Origin: Micromonospora matsumotoense
GTDB taxonomy: Bacteria; Actinomycetota; Actinomycetes; Mycobacteriales; Micromonosporaceae
Assembly (NCBI RefSeq): GCF_900091525.1
Contig: NZ_FMCU01000004.1
Span: 434,001 to 498,000 of the forward strand
Direction: 5' to 3'
DNA length: 64,000 nucleotides
The notes under the pieces are model-generated. The model made no database searches. It was not told where the DNA came from and saw nothing but the letters and a program-made list of their open reading frames with translations. The position numbers and the translations under genes are program-made. Each line of letters opens with the position of its first letter. Within the stretch, counting starts at the first letter, position 1. Below, one piece after another: positions 8,000 through 16,326 of the stretch.

Positions 8000-8644
8000 T
8001 CACGACGCGTTCGCCAGGGCGTCGAGGATCAGGTCGAGGCCGAAGGTGAACTGCCCGCCGAAGTGGTAGCCGGGCTGCCGGACGTGCCGGGTGGCGAACT
8101 CGACCAGGTGCGGGTAGTCGCCTGCCGCGAACCGCTCCATGATCGAGTCCGCGACCTCGGTGGCGGAGTCGCCGCCGTCGAACGGCAGTGACGCCTCCTG
8201 CAACACGAACCCGAAGACGTACGCGTCGATGATCGCGTAGGCGTGCGCGGTCATCGGCAGCGAGAACCCCCCGCCCCGCAGCACGCCCAGCATGCTGTCG
8301 TGATGGCGCAGGGTGGCCGGGCCGGGGCTGGTCCTGGTCTCGACCAGGGCCAGCGCCCAGGGGTGCCGGGCGAGGACCGCCCGGGCCGACAGACACCGTC
8401 GGCGCACCTCGGCCCGCCAGTCACCGCCCACCTCGGGCAGGTCGATCTCGGCGAAGACCCCGTCGACGAGCGCATCGAGCAACTCGTCCTTGTTGCGGAT
8501 GTAGTGGTAGAGCGACATCGGCTTGGCGTGCAGCGCGGCGGCGAGTGACCGCATGGTCAGCGCGCCGAGGCCGTCGGCGTCGGCGATGGCGACCGCAGCC
8601 CGCAGCACCCGTTCCCGACTGAGCTGCCGCACCGGTTCGCCCAC
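8000..8644 (-). CDS. TetR-family repressor
   Basis: A 214-residue TetR protein. The N-terminal helix-turn-helix spans about residues 8-55 (ALTMRSLAAALHAKPMSLYHYI, typical TetR recognition helix). The C-terminal domain resembles the tetracycline-repressor C1 class. It is transcribed divergently from the double-DUF4386 membrane protein, with a palindrome at 8694-8720 in the 94-bp gap, so it most likely represses that gene and itself. The inducer is unknown. Confidence 0.9.
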   Translation of the reverse strand: MGEPVRQLSRERVLRAAVAIADADGLGALTMRSLAAALHAKPMSLYHYIRNKDELLDALVDGVFAEIDLPEVGGDWRAEVRRRCLSARAVLARHPWALALVETRTSPGPATLRHHDSMLGVLRGGGFSLPMTAHAYAIIDAYVFGFVLQEASLPFDGGDSATEVADSIMERFAAGDYPHLVEFATRHVRQPGYHFGGQFTFGLDLILDALANAS

Positions 8645-8693
8645 CCTGTCGCTCCCCTGACGCCCGGTTGACCGCCTGCACCGCCCACCGTAC

Positions 8694-8720
8694 CGTACTA
8701 AGTAAGTCGTACTTAGTACG
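8694..8720. promoter_or_regulatory. Palindromic TetR operator
   Basis: CGTACTAAGT (8694-8703) and ACTTAGTACG (8711-8720) are perfect 10-bp inverted arms around a 7-bp spacer, between the divergent tetR and DUF4386 genes. Size, symmetry, AT-richness and position are those of a TetR-dimer operator. Confidence 0.85.
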
Positions 8721-8738
8721 AAGACTTGGGAGGCGACG

Positions 8739-10142
8739 ATGTCCCTGCGTGTGGCCGGTCGGTGGGCCGGCGCGTTCTTCCTGTCGGCGTTCGTCGCCTA
8801 CGGTCTCGGCAGCGCGCTCGCCGGGCAACCGGCCGGGGTGACGCTCGTGGTGCTCAACTCCGTGCTGGTGGCGGCGATCGGCGGGCTGGCCTTCCGGGCG
8901 CTGCGTCGGGCACACCCGGGAGCCGCCTGGACCTACCTGGTGGCCCGGGGCGCGGAGGCGTTCCTGCTGACCGCCGGCATCGTGCTGCGGGACCGGGTCG
9001 GTGCCGGGGCCGGCGACCTCGCCTACCAGTTGGCCATGCTGGCGCTGGGGCTGGGCAGCCTGCCGTTCTGCCTGGCCCTGGCCCGGCGGCACTGGCTGCC
9101 CCGCTGGCTCGCGCTCTGGGGAACCGTCGGCTACGCGCTGCTGGCGGTCGGCGCGGCAGCCGAGCTGGCGGGGATGGCGGTCGGGGTCGTGCTGGCCGCC
9201 CCGGGCGGGTTGTTCGAGATCGTCTTCGGCCTGCTGCTGCTCACCCGGGGCTTCACGCCGGCCGGCGCCGCCACCGCCGGACCAGGCACTCCGGCCAGCG
9301 CCGCCGGACCAGGCACTCCGGCCGCCTCCCGAGCAGGCGCGCTGACCAGCGCCACCGAGGCAGGCGAGCCGATCACCGCCGCCGGAGCAGGTGAGCCGGC
9401 CAGCGCCACCGGAGCGGCCGGGGCGGGCCCGGACCGCTCTCGCGCCCGCCGGGCGGCGCTGGCCGCCGGGCTCGGCCTCCTGCTGATGGCGGTGCTCGCC
9501 GGGTGGGCCAACTTCGCCGTCGTACAACCGCTGGTCGACACCGACGCGGCCGGGAGCGCCAGGCGACTGCCGGCACGGCAGGGGGCCCTCACCCTGGCCG
9601 TGGTCGCCCTGTTCACGGTGGCCTGCCTCGACGTGCTGGTCGGCTGGGCGCTGCGGACGTTCCTCGGCCGCACCCGGCCCACCGTCGCGCTGCTGTCGGC
9701 CTGGTGCCGCACCGGGTACGCGATCGTCCTCGCCGTGGCGCTCACCCACCTGATCGCCGTCGCCGGACTGCTGCGCGACGGCGCGGGGGCCGACCGGCTC
9801 GCCGCCGAGGGGCATCCGCGACTCACCGACTTCCAGCAGGTCTGGGAGCTGGGTCTGCTGCTGTTCGGCGTACACCTGCTGCTGGTCGGGGGATTGTGCT
9901 GGCGCTCACCCACCGTGCCGACCTGGGTGGCGGCGCTGGTGGGGGTCGCCGGCGCGGGCTACCTCGCCGACTCGGTCGGGTCGCTGCTCCCGGCCGGTCA
10001 TCCGGTGCAGGTCTCCGGGGTCACCTTCGTCGGCGAGGTCGTCCTGATGGGCTGGCTGCTCGCCCACGCCGCCCGACACCGCTCCCCCGGTCGGCGGGTC
10101 GCGCCGGGCCCGGACCGACGTCCGCTCATCCCCGCCCGGTGA
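8739..10142 (+). CDS. Tandem DUF4386-like integral membrane protein
   Basis: A 467-residue membrane protein with about eleven to thirteen hydrophobic segments. The first half (1-170) and second half (~235-445) each resemble a DUF4386 protein: helices, an LDVLVGWALRTFL-type loop, and a late segment with a GLLLFGVHLLLVG motif. They are joined by a low-complexity Ala/Gly/Pro/Thr linker (about 170-232) built of short repeats such as GPGTPA. The start is fixed by GGGAGG 5 bp before the ATG. Function is unknown. TetR control suggests response to a small molecule. A duplication-fusion origin is inference. Confidence 0.75.
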   Translation: MSLRVAGRWAGAFFLSAFVAYGLGSALAGQPAGVTLVVLNSVLVAAIGGLAFRALRRAHPGAAWTYLVARGAEAFLLTAGIVLRDRVGAGAGDLAYQLAMLALGLGSLPFCLALARRHWLPRWLALWGTVGYALLAVGAAAELAGMAVGVVLAAPGGLFEIVFGLLLLTRGFTPAGAATAGPGTPASAAGPGTPAASRAGALTSATEAGEPITAAGAGEPASATGAAGAGPDRSRARRAALAAGLGLLLMAVLAGWANFAVVQPLVDTDAAGSARRLPARQGALTLAVVALFTVACLDVLVGWALRTFLGRTRPTVALLSAWCRTGYAIVLAVALTHLIAVAGLLRDGAGADRLAAEGHPRLTDFQQVWELGLLLFGVHLLLVGGLCWRSPTVPTWVAALVGVAGAGYLADSVGSLLPAGHPVQVSGVTFVGEVVLMGWLLAHAARHRSPGRRVAPGPDRRPLIPAR

Positions 10143-10281
10143 GCAGGCCCCGGCCCGCCGCCTGGCCACCCGGGCCCCGACCCGCCGGCCGGTGAGCAGG
10201 CCCCCTCGGGTGGTGAACCGGGCCGGACGACAGGCCACCCGGTGATGCCGCCCGACGGCGCACCGCCTGGTGACCACATGC

Positions 10282-10325
10282 GGACGGCCCGCCGCGCCAC
10301 GACACTGGGGCGCTGCGGGCCGTCC
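10282..10325. terminator. Bidirectional hairpin terminator
   Basis: A 17-bp stem with one mismatch (arms 10282-10298 and 10309-10325, beginning GGACGGCCCGC) and a 10-base loop lies between the convergent DUF4386 and dioxygenase genes. The rest of the 201-bp gap has no gene. Confidence 0.75.
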
Positions 10326-10343
10326 TGACGAGGGGCCGGTGGG

Positions 10344-11414
10344 TCAGTTGCCCCACTCGAAGTTGGGCTCGACCGCCTCGGCGATGTGGAACCGGCCGCC
10401 CGGCGTGACGACCGCGGCTTCCCGGTCGGTCACCACGTGCTTGCCGAAGCTGTCGACCAGCGGCCGGCCGACGTCCCGCTTGAGCCACAGGCGCAGCAGG
10501 TGCCGGCGACGCTCCGGCTCCGGGAAGTCGACGTAACCGGTACGCGAGTGCAGGGCGGCGTAGTTCAGCAGCCACTGCACGTCGCCGGGCTGGAAGTCCA
10601 TGTCCAGGGCCAGGCCGGCGGACTGGGAGACCTCGTCGTAGAGGTGCAGCAGCTCGATCTGCGCGTCGGTGAGCCGGGGCACCTCGGGGTAGTCCTGCGC
10701 CGAGAAGATCATCGAGCTGCCGGCGTAGGTGCTGAACACGCCGTCGACATAGCTGCAGATCGGCGAGGTGTAGGTCTTCGCCGGAGCCTGGTGGTCCTGC
10801 TTGTACCAGTCCCAGTGCCAGGGCTCGAACAGCAGCGGCGCGAGGTCGGGCCGGCGGCGCAGGATCTCGTTGTAGATGGTGGTGCCGCTGACCAGGCTGC
10901 TCGCCCCGCCGGCCTTGGCCGCCCGCAGGCACATCAGCGCGACCACGTCGGAGCTGTCGGAGTGGAACGGCAGCCGGTCGCGGACCCGCGACGGCAGGGC
11001 CGACGGGTCGTCGAGGGTCTTGTTGGAGGTGGCGATGACGTGGTCGAGCACGTCGCCCATCTGGTTCTGCCCCATCGGCACGCCGAGGTGCAGCCCCATC
11101 AGGTAGAAGATCGCCCCGGCGAGGGTGTCGCCGTACTCCTCCGTGCGCAGGCCCCGGACCAGGATGAAGCCGCGTCCGCTGTCGAGCTGGCGGGCGCACT
11201 CCTCGTTGAGCCCGGCACAGGCCGGCAACGGGTAGTCGGCGGCGGTCACCGTACGCAGGTCGGGGTTGTCGGCGACGAACCGCCGGCCGACGGTCTCCAG
11301 CTCGGCGAGTTCGGCGTCGCTGAGCTGGTAGACCCATTCGGTCGAGGTACGCAGCTCGTCACCGCGCCAGGCGGACGGGCCGGAGATGGGGGCGAGATCG
11401 ATTGCGGTGGTCAT
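10344..11414 (-). CDS. TauD/TfdA-family Fe(II)/2-oxoglutarate-dependent dioxygenase
   Basis: A 356-residue protein of the clavaminate synthase-like/TauD fold that couples 2-oxoglutarate decarboxylation to oxidation of a small substrate. The iron facial triad is visible as FHSDSSD (H-x-D, about residues 173-175) and the distal histidine in NYAALHSRTGY, followed by the 2-oxoglutarate-binding arginine in RRRHLLRLW. The start MTTAIDLAP has GGAG upstream; the ORF extension to 11495 lacks support. It lies 130 bp downstream of a 41-codon gene on the same strand. Substrate unknown. Confidence 0.88.
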   Translation of the reverse strand: MTTAIDLAPISGPSAWRGDELRTSTEWVYQLSDAELAELETVGRRFVADNPDLRTVTAADYPLPACAGLNEECARQLDSGRGFILVRGLRTEEYGDTLAGAIFYLMGLHLGVPMGQNQMGDVLDHVIATSNKTLDDPSALPSRVRDRLPFHSDSSDVVALMCLRAAKAGGASSLVSGTTIYNEILRRRPDLAPLLFEPWHWDWYKQDHQAPAKTYTSPICSYVDGVFSTYAGSSMIFSAQDYPEVPRLTDAQIELLHLYDEVSQSAGLALDMDFQPGDVQWLLNYAALHSRTGYVDFPEPERRRHLLRLWLKRDVGRPLVDSFGKHVVTDREAAVVTPGGRFHIAEAVEPNFEWGN

Positions 11415-11544
11415 GATGGTGCGCTCCGAGGGTCGGTTCTGCGGAAAACGGGTCAATGTCCCGGCGTGGGCCGTGCCGCCCACCGGGCTGATCAACGACG
11501 TGGGCGATCGCCGTGTCCCGGACGGGAGGCGGCGCGCCTATCCA

Positions 11545-11670
11545 TCAGAACGGGGTCTGCGGGTCCCCGGCGGCGGTCCCGGGGCGCATGCCCTCCCGCG
11601 GCGGGTGTACCCGCAACGGCTCCTCGTAGCCGCGCACCAGCAATCCAGAGCCTTGCGGAACTCGGATCAT
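11545..11670 (-). CDS. Small 41-residue peptide gene upstream of the dioxygenase
   Basis: The reading frame MIRVPQGSGLLVRGYEEPLR... to a C-terminal DPQTPF is preceded by AGGAG at ideal spacing (7 bases), the best ribosome site in this stretch. It lies on the same strand as the TauD-like gene, 130 bp upstream, in a gap otherwise without a gene. It has no signal peptide or hydrophobic segment and is rich in Pro, Gly and Arg. It could be a conserved accessory peptide, a ribosomally made precursor, or a regulatory leader. I do not recognise a family. Confidence 0.45.
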   Translation of the reverse strand: MIRVPQGSGLLVRGYEEPLRVHPPREGMRPGTAAGDPQTPF

Positions 11671-11742
11671 GGCGTTCTCCTGCGGCTGGCGATGATCGCT
11701 CCAGGCTAACCAACCCCCGCTGCGACGTCAACAGAGACACCG

Positions 11743-11761
11743 TCTCGCAATATGATCTGAC
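11743..11761. promoter_or_regulatory. Candidate shared operator, copy D
   Basis: TCTCGCAATATGATCTGAC lies about 75 bp upstream of the small peptide gene. It keeps the TCTCGC half and a TGA after a 5-base spacer, as in copies B and C. GAGAC-ACC-GTCTC directly before it forms a small inverted repeat (11734-11746). Weaker than copies B and C. Confidence 0.3.
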
Positions 11762-11934
11762 CGACGTCGGGACGGGTCCGACGGCACCCGCACGCTCCGC
11801 GGCGACCGACGGCGTGCGGTTACCAGGCGTAACCATCCGACAACATCGATCACACCGGGGGTCGGGCACGGAGCACGCCGCACCCCTCCCCGGGAGTGGG
11901 CGCTGACGATTGCCGACCCGCGGCATACGGGCCT

Positions 11935-12267
11935 GGCCGCGCAGGTAGCGGGTGACCATGGCGACCAGTTCGTTCCCGAAGGTCTCGACCGGCACGTCGC
12001 GTGGGTCGCCATCAGCCTGTGGGTGTTCAGCTCGACGGTGAACATGATCAGGTCGGTGGCCACGTCCAGGTTCTCCACGCGCACATCGGGGTGGCCGGCC
12101 AGCAGGTCGCGCACCTGGGCGGCGCGCGTGCGGCTGTGCCGGTCGAGCGTGTCGACCAGTTCCTGGGAGAAGGACGCCTCCTCGATCATGATGCGGAGCA
12201 GTCTCGGGTCGTCGTCGTGGTGGTCGATCGCGTCCCGGACCAGGGTCCGCACCACGGATTCCAGGCT
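11935..12267 (-). pseudogene. TetR-family regulator remnant (truncated and frameshifted)
   Basis: Two frames together give the C-terminal half of a TetR regulator: SLESVVRTLVRDAID through LIMFTVELNTHRLMATH in one frame, then DVPVETFGNELVAMVTRYLRG in another. The change of frame falls near 12000 and looks like a single lost base. The N-terminal DNA-binding domain is absent; the homology stops near 12267, where an unrelated fragment on the other strand begins. A sequencing error could explain the frameshift but not the missing N-terminus. Confidence 0.75.
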
Positions 12268-12348
12268 GCCGGATCGTGCTGCTCTACAGCAGCCGCAGCC
12301 CGGATGAGATCATCTTTGCCGGGGCCGGCGACGTACAGTCGCGGTGAG
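12266..12348 (+). pseudogene. Fragment of a ferredoxin/flavin reductase NAD-binding domain
   Basis: The frame reads RIVLLYSSRSPDEIIFAG before a stop. This is a strong match by eye to the NAD-binding segment of ferredoxin-NADP(H)-type oxidoreductases. Nothing before or after it continues the domain. It abuts the TetR remnant, so both look like leftovers of rearrangement. Confidence 0.5.
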
Positions 12349-12398
12349 GGCGAAGCGCCAGGCCAAGATTCCGGCACCGGGGTGAGGGAGAGTGCAGG

Positions 12399-12836
12399 GT
12401 GTTCGGTTCGAAGAAGAAGATCAACGATCTGATGGCGCAGCTCAGGCCCGACCTGAGTCGGGAATCGCTCGGCGTCGGGCCCGACTTCCCGGGCGTCGCC
12501 CCGAACCCGCTCCTGAGCAGTGATGCACGGAAGCGCAATGCGGAACTGCGTACGGGGGCGCTTGCGCTCGGCGTTCTCGTCGACTGGCGGGAGGTGAACA
12601 GCAACCCTCGCGTGGTCCTGGTGTTCGACGTGGAGACTGCCGACGGCATCTCGTTCCGCGGTATCGCAGACGAAGACCTCACGATCACCGAGCTCACCCG
12701 ACTCGCTCCGGGACAGACATTGCCCGTGCGCTACCGGCCGGCCGTCATGGACCACTACGTCGCCCTTGCCCGGGACGCGGACCCGGCCCGTGTGCAGCAA
12801 CTCGCTGACGAGATCGCGAGCCGCAAGCGGACCTGA
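12399..12836 (+). CDS. Hypothetical protein, 145 aa
   Basis: A soluble protein starting with GTG (MFGSKKKINDLMAQL) after GAGGGAGAG. It has a charged N-terminus, then a beta-rich middle (GVLVDWREVNSNPRVVLVFD, GISFRGIADEDLTI) and an LPVRYRPAVMDHYVAL segment of the kind seen in small actinobacterial proteins with an OB/SH3-like fold. No signal peptide, no membrane segment, no catalytic motif. It stands alone between remnants and its codon use looks slightly less GC-biased than its neighbours. Function unknown. Confidence 0.65.
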   Translation: MFGSKKKINDLMAQLRPDLSRESLGVGPDFPGVAPNPLLSSDARKRNAELRTGALALGVLVDWREVNSNPRVVLVFDVETADGISFRGIADEDLTITELTRLAPGQTLPVRYRPAVMDHYVALARDADPARVQQLADEIASRKRT

Positions 12837-12883
12837 CCCGAAGCCATTGGCCGGTTGCGGCCAGGTTCCGTCTTGCGGATCAT

Positions 12884-13320
12884 GAGTCTGGCTCGTTGAG
12901 CCTGGTATGGCGCGAGGTGATCTCACGAACCACGAGTGGGCTGTGCTGGCCCCGTTGTTGCCGGCGCAGCCGGTGCGGGGTGGGCGGTGGCGGGATCACC
13001 GGCAGGTCATCAACGGGATCTGCTGGGTGAAACGCACCGGGTCGCCGTGGCGGGACCTGCCCGAACGGTACGGGTCCTGGAAGACCGCCCACGGACGGTT
13101 CTCCCGGTGGGCGGCCGACGGCACGTGGGCCCGGTTGAAGGCCCACGTCATCGCCTTGGCCGAACTCGACGACGGTATCGACTGGAACGCCCAGGTCGAT
13201 GCCACCATCGTGCGTGCCCGGACTCGCTCACCGGCGACAAGGCGTACTCCTCTCGCGCGAACCGGACCGCCCTGCGGGACAAGCACATCACCACGGTCAG
13301 CCCCGGCCGCCGGGCGGCGC
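12884..13320 (+). mobile_element. IS5-family insertion sequence remnant with internally deleted transposase
   Basis: A GAGTCTGGCTCGTTGAG-type left end (12884-12906) precedes the transposase ATG at 12907. The first ~100 residues are a clear IS5-type N-terminus (LTNHEWAVLAPLLP, WRDLPERYGSWKT, QVDATIVRA). Immediately after this the sequence jumps, in another frame, to the late segment CPDSLTGDKAYSSRANR. The intervening catalytic core, roughly 100-150 residues in complete relatives, is missing. The right end is lost where the sigma-factor gene begins. It cannot transpose by itself. Confidence 0.85.
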
Positions 13321-13330
13321 GCACCGGAGG

Positions 13331-14476
13331 TCAGCCGGGCAGACGGGCGTTGAGGCGGGCGGCCTGGCGGATCAGGTGGTCACGTTCGGCGAGGTGGGCG
13401 GCCCGGTGGGCGGCCTCGGCGTACCACCGGGCCGCCGTCGCCCGGTCACCGGCCCGCTCGTGCAGGTACGCCGTCACCGCCGCGTGGCGGGGCACCGACG
13501 GGTCCACCGCCGCCAGTGCCGCCAGCCCGGCCCACGCCCCGTCGGCCTCCCCGACGGCCACCGCCCGGTTGAGCCGCACCACCGGGCTGTCGGTCAGTCG
13601 CACCAGTTCGTCGTACCACTCGACGATCTGCACCCAGTCGGTCTCCCCGGCGGCCTGCGCGTCGGCGTGCAGCGCGGCGACGGCGGCCTGGGCCTGGAAC
13701 TCGCCCAGCCGGTCCCGGGCCAGCGCCGCCTGAAGGATGCGCACCCCCTCGGCGATCAGGGCGGTGTCCCACCGGCTGCGGTCCTGCGCCGCGAGCGGGA
13801 CCAGGCTGCCGTCCGGCGTGGTCCGGGCCGCGCGTCGGGCGTGGTGCAGCAGCATCAGGGCGAGCAGCCCGGCCACCTCGGGGTGGTCGACCATCGCCGC
13901 GAGCTGCCGGGTGAGCCGGACCGCCTCGGCGGCGAGGTCGACGTCGCCGGAGTAGCCCTCGTTGAAGACCAGGTAGAGCACCCGCAGCACGGTGGCGACG
14001 TCGCCCGGCCGGTCGAGGCGTACGCCGGACACGGTGCGCTTGGCCCGGCTGATCCGCTGCGCCATGGTCGCCTCCGGCACCAGGTACGCCCGGGCGATCT
14101 GCCGGGTGGTCAGCCCGCCGACGGCGCGCAGGGTCAGGGCGACCGCCGACGACGGGGTCAGCGCCGGGTGGGCGCACAGGAAGTAGAGCCGGAGCGTGTC
14201 GTCCACCCCGGGCGTCGGCCCCGGGGGCGGTTCCTCGACGACGAGTGACTCCCGCCGTCGGCGGGCAACGTCCGCCCGGCCCGCGTCGAGGAACCGGTGC
14301 CAGGCCACGGTGACCAGCCAGCCCTTCGGGTCCCGGGGCGGGTCGGCCGGCCAGCCGTGGACCGCCTGGACCAGCGCGTCCTGCACGGCGTCCTCGGCCG
14401 CCGCGAAGTCGGCCCCGCGCCGGACGAGAACCCCGAGCACCTCCGGGGTGAGCCGGCGCAGCAGGTCACCGTCCAC
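13331..14476 (-). CDS. ECF42-type RNA polymerase sigma factor
   Basis: A 381-residue extracytoplasmic-function sigma factor. The sigma2 region (AAEDAVQDALVQAVHGWP) and sigma4 region (LTTRQIARAYLVPEATMAQRISRAKR) are followed by the long C-terminal TPR-like extension typical of the ECF42 group. That group is normally encoded beside a DGPF/YCII protein, as here: the partner ends 3 bp upstream. ECF42 members lack a classical anti-sigma factor and the extension is thought to control activity. The start ATG (MDGDLLRRLTP) is closely coupled to the upstream gene. Confidence 0.92.
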   Translation of the reverse strand: MDGDLLRRLTPEVLGVLVRRGADFAAAEDAVQDALVQAVHGWPADPPRDPKGWLVTVAWHRFLDAGRADVARRRRESLVVEEPPPGPTPGVDDTLRLYFLCAHPALTPSSAVALTLRAVGGLTTRQIARAYLVPEATMAQRISRAKRTVSGVRLDRPGDVATVLRVLYLVFNEGYSGDVDLAAEAVRLTRQLAAMVDHPEVAGLLALMLLHHARRAARTTPDGSLVPLAAQDRSRWDTALIAEGVRILQAALARDRLGEFQAQAAVAALHADAQAAGETDWVQIVEWYDELVRLTDSPVVRLNRAVAVGEADGAWAGLAALAAVDPSVPRHAAVTAYLHERAGDRATAARWYAEAAHRAAHLAERDHLIRQAARLNARLPG

Positions 14477-14479
14477 CGG

Positions 14480-14887
14480 TCAGTCGGTGATGGTCGGCGG
14501 CTCGGTCAGGAACGGGCGCAGCTCCAGCCACTCGTGGATCGGTCGCCCGCCCGCCCCCGGGGCCGCCGACAACTCCCCGGCCAGCTCGACGGCACGCTCG
14601 TAGCTGTCCACGTCGATCACCATCCAGCCGGCGATGAGATCCTTGGTCTCGGCGAAGGGCCCGTCGGTCACCGGCGGACGCCCCGGCCCGTCGTACCGGA
14701 CGAACGTCCCTTCGGGGGCGAGCGCCTGCCCGTCGACGAACTCCCCGCTGCCCTCCAGCCGGGCCGCGAAGTCGTTCATGTACTGCACGTGGGCCGTGAT
14801 CTCCTCGGGCGTCCACTGGTCCATCGCGACGTCGTTGACCGCGGCGGGGGCGCCTCGGTAGTGCTTGAGCAGCAGGTACTTCGCCAT
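14480..14887 (-). CDS. YCII-related / DGPF-domain protein, ECF42 partner
   Basis: A 135-residue protein beginning MAKYLLLKHYRG, with the hallmark VTDGPFAETKDLIAGWMVID motif (about residues 65-90) and a ferredoxin-like dimeric alpha-beta fold expected. Start chosen by GAGGAG 8 bases before the ATG. Genes of this type precede ECF42 sigma factors throughout actinobacteria; their biochemical role is unproven. Co-transcribed with the sigma gene. Confidence 0.9.
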   Translation of the reverse strand: MAKYLLLKHYRGAPAAVNDVAMDQWTPEEITAHVQYMNDFAARLEGSGEFVDGQALAPEGTFVRYDGPGRPPVTDGPFAETKDLIAGWMVIDVDSYERAVELAGELSAAPGAGGRPIHEWLELRPFLTEPPTITD

Positions 14888-15045
14888 CGGGTGTCTCCTC
14901 GGTGCCGGTGCGACCCCTATTCTGGCCGCGTTCACCCCAGGGACGACGCCGGCACCCCGTTCTCGACATCCCGGCCGGGGTATTTTTCCGCCCGGGTGCC
15001 GACGTCCGGGAGAGGACCGGCGCGGCGGCGACCACACCGCCCCGC

Positions 15046-16326
15046 TCACCGCTCCACGAGCTGCCGTACCCGCAGTCGTCGGATCCCCGAGACCCGCTCG
15101 ACCGGGGCGGGCGGCCGGGTGGCGGGTAGGCGCACCGTGAAGACCGCCCCCCGGTGCGGATGGCCCTCGGCCTCGATCGTGCCCCGGTGGCTCGTCACCA
15201 CCTCCTGGAGCAGGGCCAACCCCAGCCCGAACCGGTGCTCCCCGGAGCCCCCGCCACGGTGGAACCGGTCGAAGATGCGCCGCGCGTCCGCCTGGTCGAA
15301 CCCGTCCCCGGTGTCCGCGACCACCAACTCCGCGTAGTCGCCGCCGGCCCGCAGTGACACGTCGATCCGCCCCCCGGCAGGTGTGTGGGTGAGCGCGTTC
15401 GCGAGCAGTTCGCCGACCACCCGGCGCAGCGCCGACTCGACACCCGGCACGGGCAGGGGGACGCCGGGCAGGTCCCCCGCGAGGGTGACCTGGCGGTCGG
15501 TGGCCCGTTCCGCCTCGGCGGCGACCGCCGCCCCCACCAGGGCGGTGAAATCGACCGGCGGATACGGACGGCGGTCGGCGGGCGCGGCGGCGAGCTGGGC
15601 CGAGAGCAGCAGGTCGTCCACGATCTCGCCGAGCCGGCGGGTGCCGCCGATCAGCCGGTCGAGATCCTCCAGGTTCGTGGCGCCGCCACCCGTACGGGCC
15701 CGGCGGGCCATCAACTGGGCGCGGATGTGCACCTGGGCGATCGGCGTCCGCAGCTCGTGGCTGGCATCGGCGATGAACCGACGTTGCCGGGTCAGCGCCT
15801 CCGCCAGGGGGGCGACGGCCCGTCGGCCGACGAGCGCGCCGGTCAGCACGGCGACGAGCAGCCCGACCGTCGCGGCGAGGCTGAACGCCAGCAGCAGATG
15901 CCGACGGTCGGACAGCTGGAAACGCGCGTCGAACACCGCCTGGACGACCAGCCCGTCGCTGCGGGACTCGGTGCGGACGTGATACGTCGTGCCGTTACGG
16001 GTGACGGTGGTGACCTCGGTGATGCCGGTGGCGGCCACCGAGGTCAGCGCACCGGTCAGCGGAAAGCCCGGTGGCGGCGGGTTGAGGCCGGTGTCGGTGA
16101 TGAGGCCGTTGTACCGGAAGATCCAGCTGCACGCGGGTGGGCCCGGGATGGTGGCGTGGTTGGTGCCCCAGGCCAACTCACGGTGGATCTGGGCCTCCTG
16201 GCTGCGGACCAGGACGGCGTACGAGATGCCGCCGGCCAGCAACAGCAGGGTGCCGATGGCCAGCCCGACCAGCAGGCCGATCCGCAGCCGGGCCCGCCGG
16301 ACCATCGCCTGCTCCACCAACTCCAT
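15046..16326 (-). CDS. Two-component sensor histidine kinase
   Basis: A 426-residue membrane kinase. A first membrane helix (about 18-40) is followed by a ~90-residue extracellular loop with two cysteine/proline-rich stretches and a second helix (about 150-172). The HisKA box RFIADASHELRTPIAQ carries the phospho-accepting His (about residue 200). The ATPase domain has the N-box ELLANALTHTP and the VADTGDGF and FGLGLALL boxes. It overlaps the response regulator by 4 bp (ATGA), fixing its start. The signal sensed is not evident. Confidence 0.93.
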   Translation of the reverse strand: MELVEQAMVRRARLRIGLLVGLAIGTLLLLAGGISYAVLVRSQEAQIHRELAWGTNHATIPGPPACSWIFRYNGLITDTGLNPPPPGFPLTGALTSVAATGITEVTTVTRNGTTYHVRTESRSDGLVVQAVFDARFQLSDRRHLLLAFSLAATVGLLVAVLTGALVGRRAVAPLAEALTRQRRFIADASHELRTPIAQVHIRAQLMARRARTGGGATNLEDLDRLIGGTRRLGEIVDDLLLSAQLAAAPADRRPYPPVDFTALVGAAVAAEAERATDRQVTLAGDLPGVPLPVPGVESALRRVVGELLANALTHTPAGGRIDVSLRAGGDYAELVVADTGDGFDQADARRIFDRFHRGGGSGEHRFGLGLALLQEVVTSHRGTIEAEGHPHRGAVFTVRLPATRPPAPVERVSGIRRLRVRQLVER

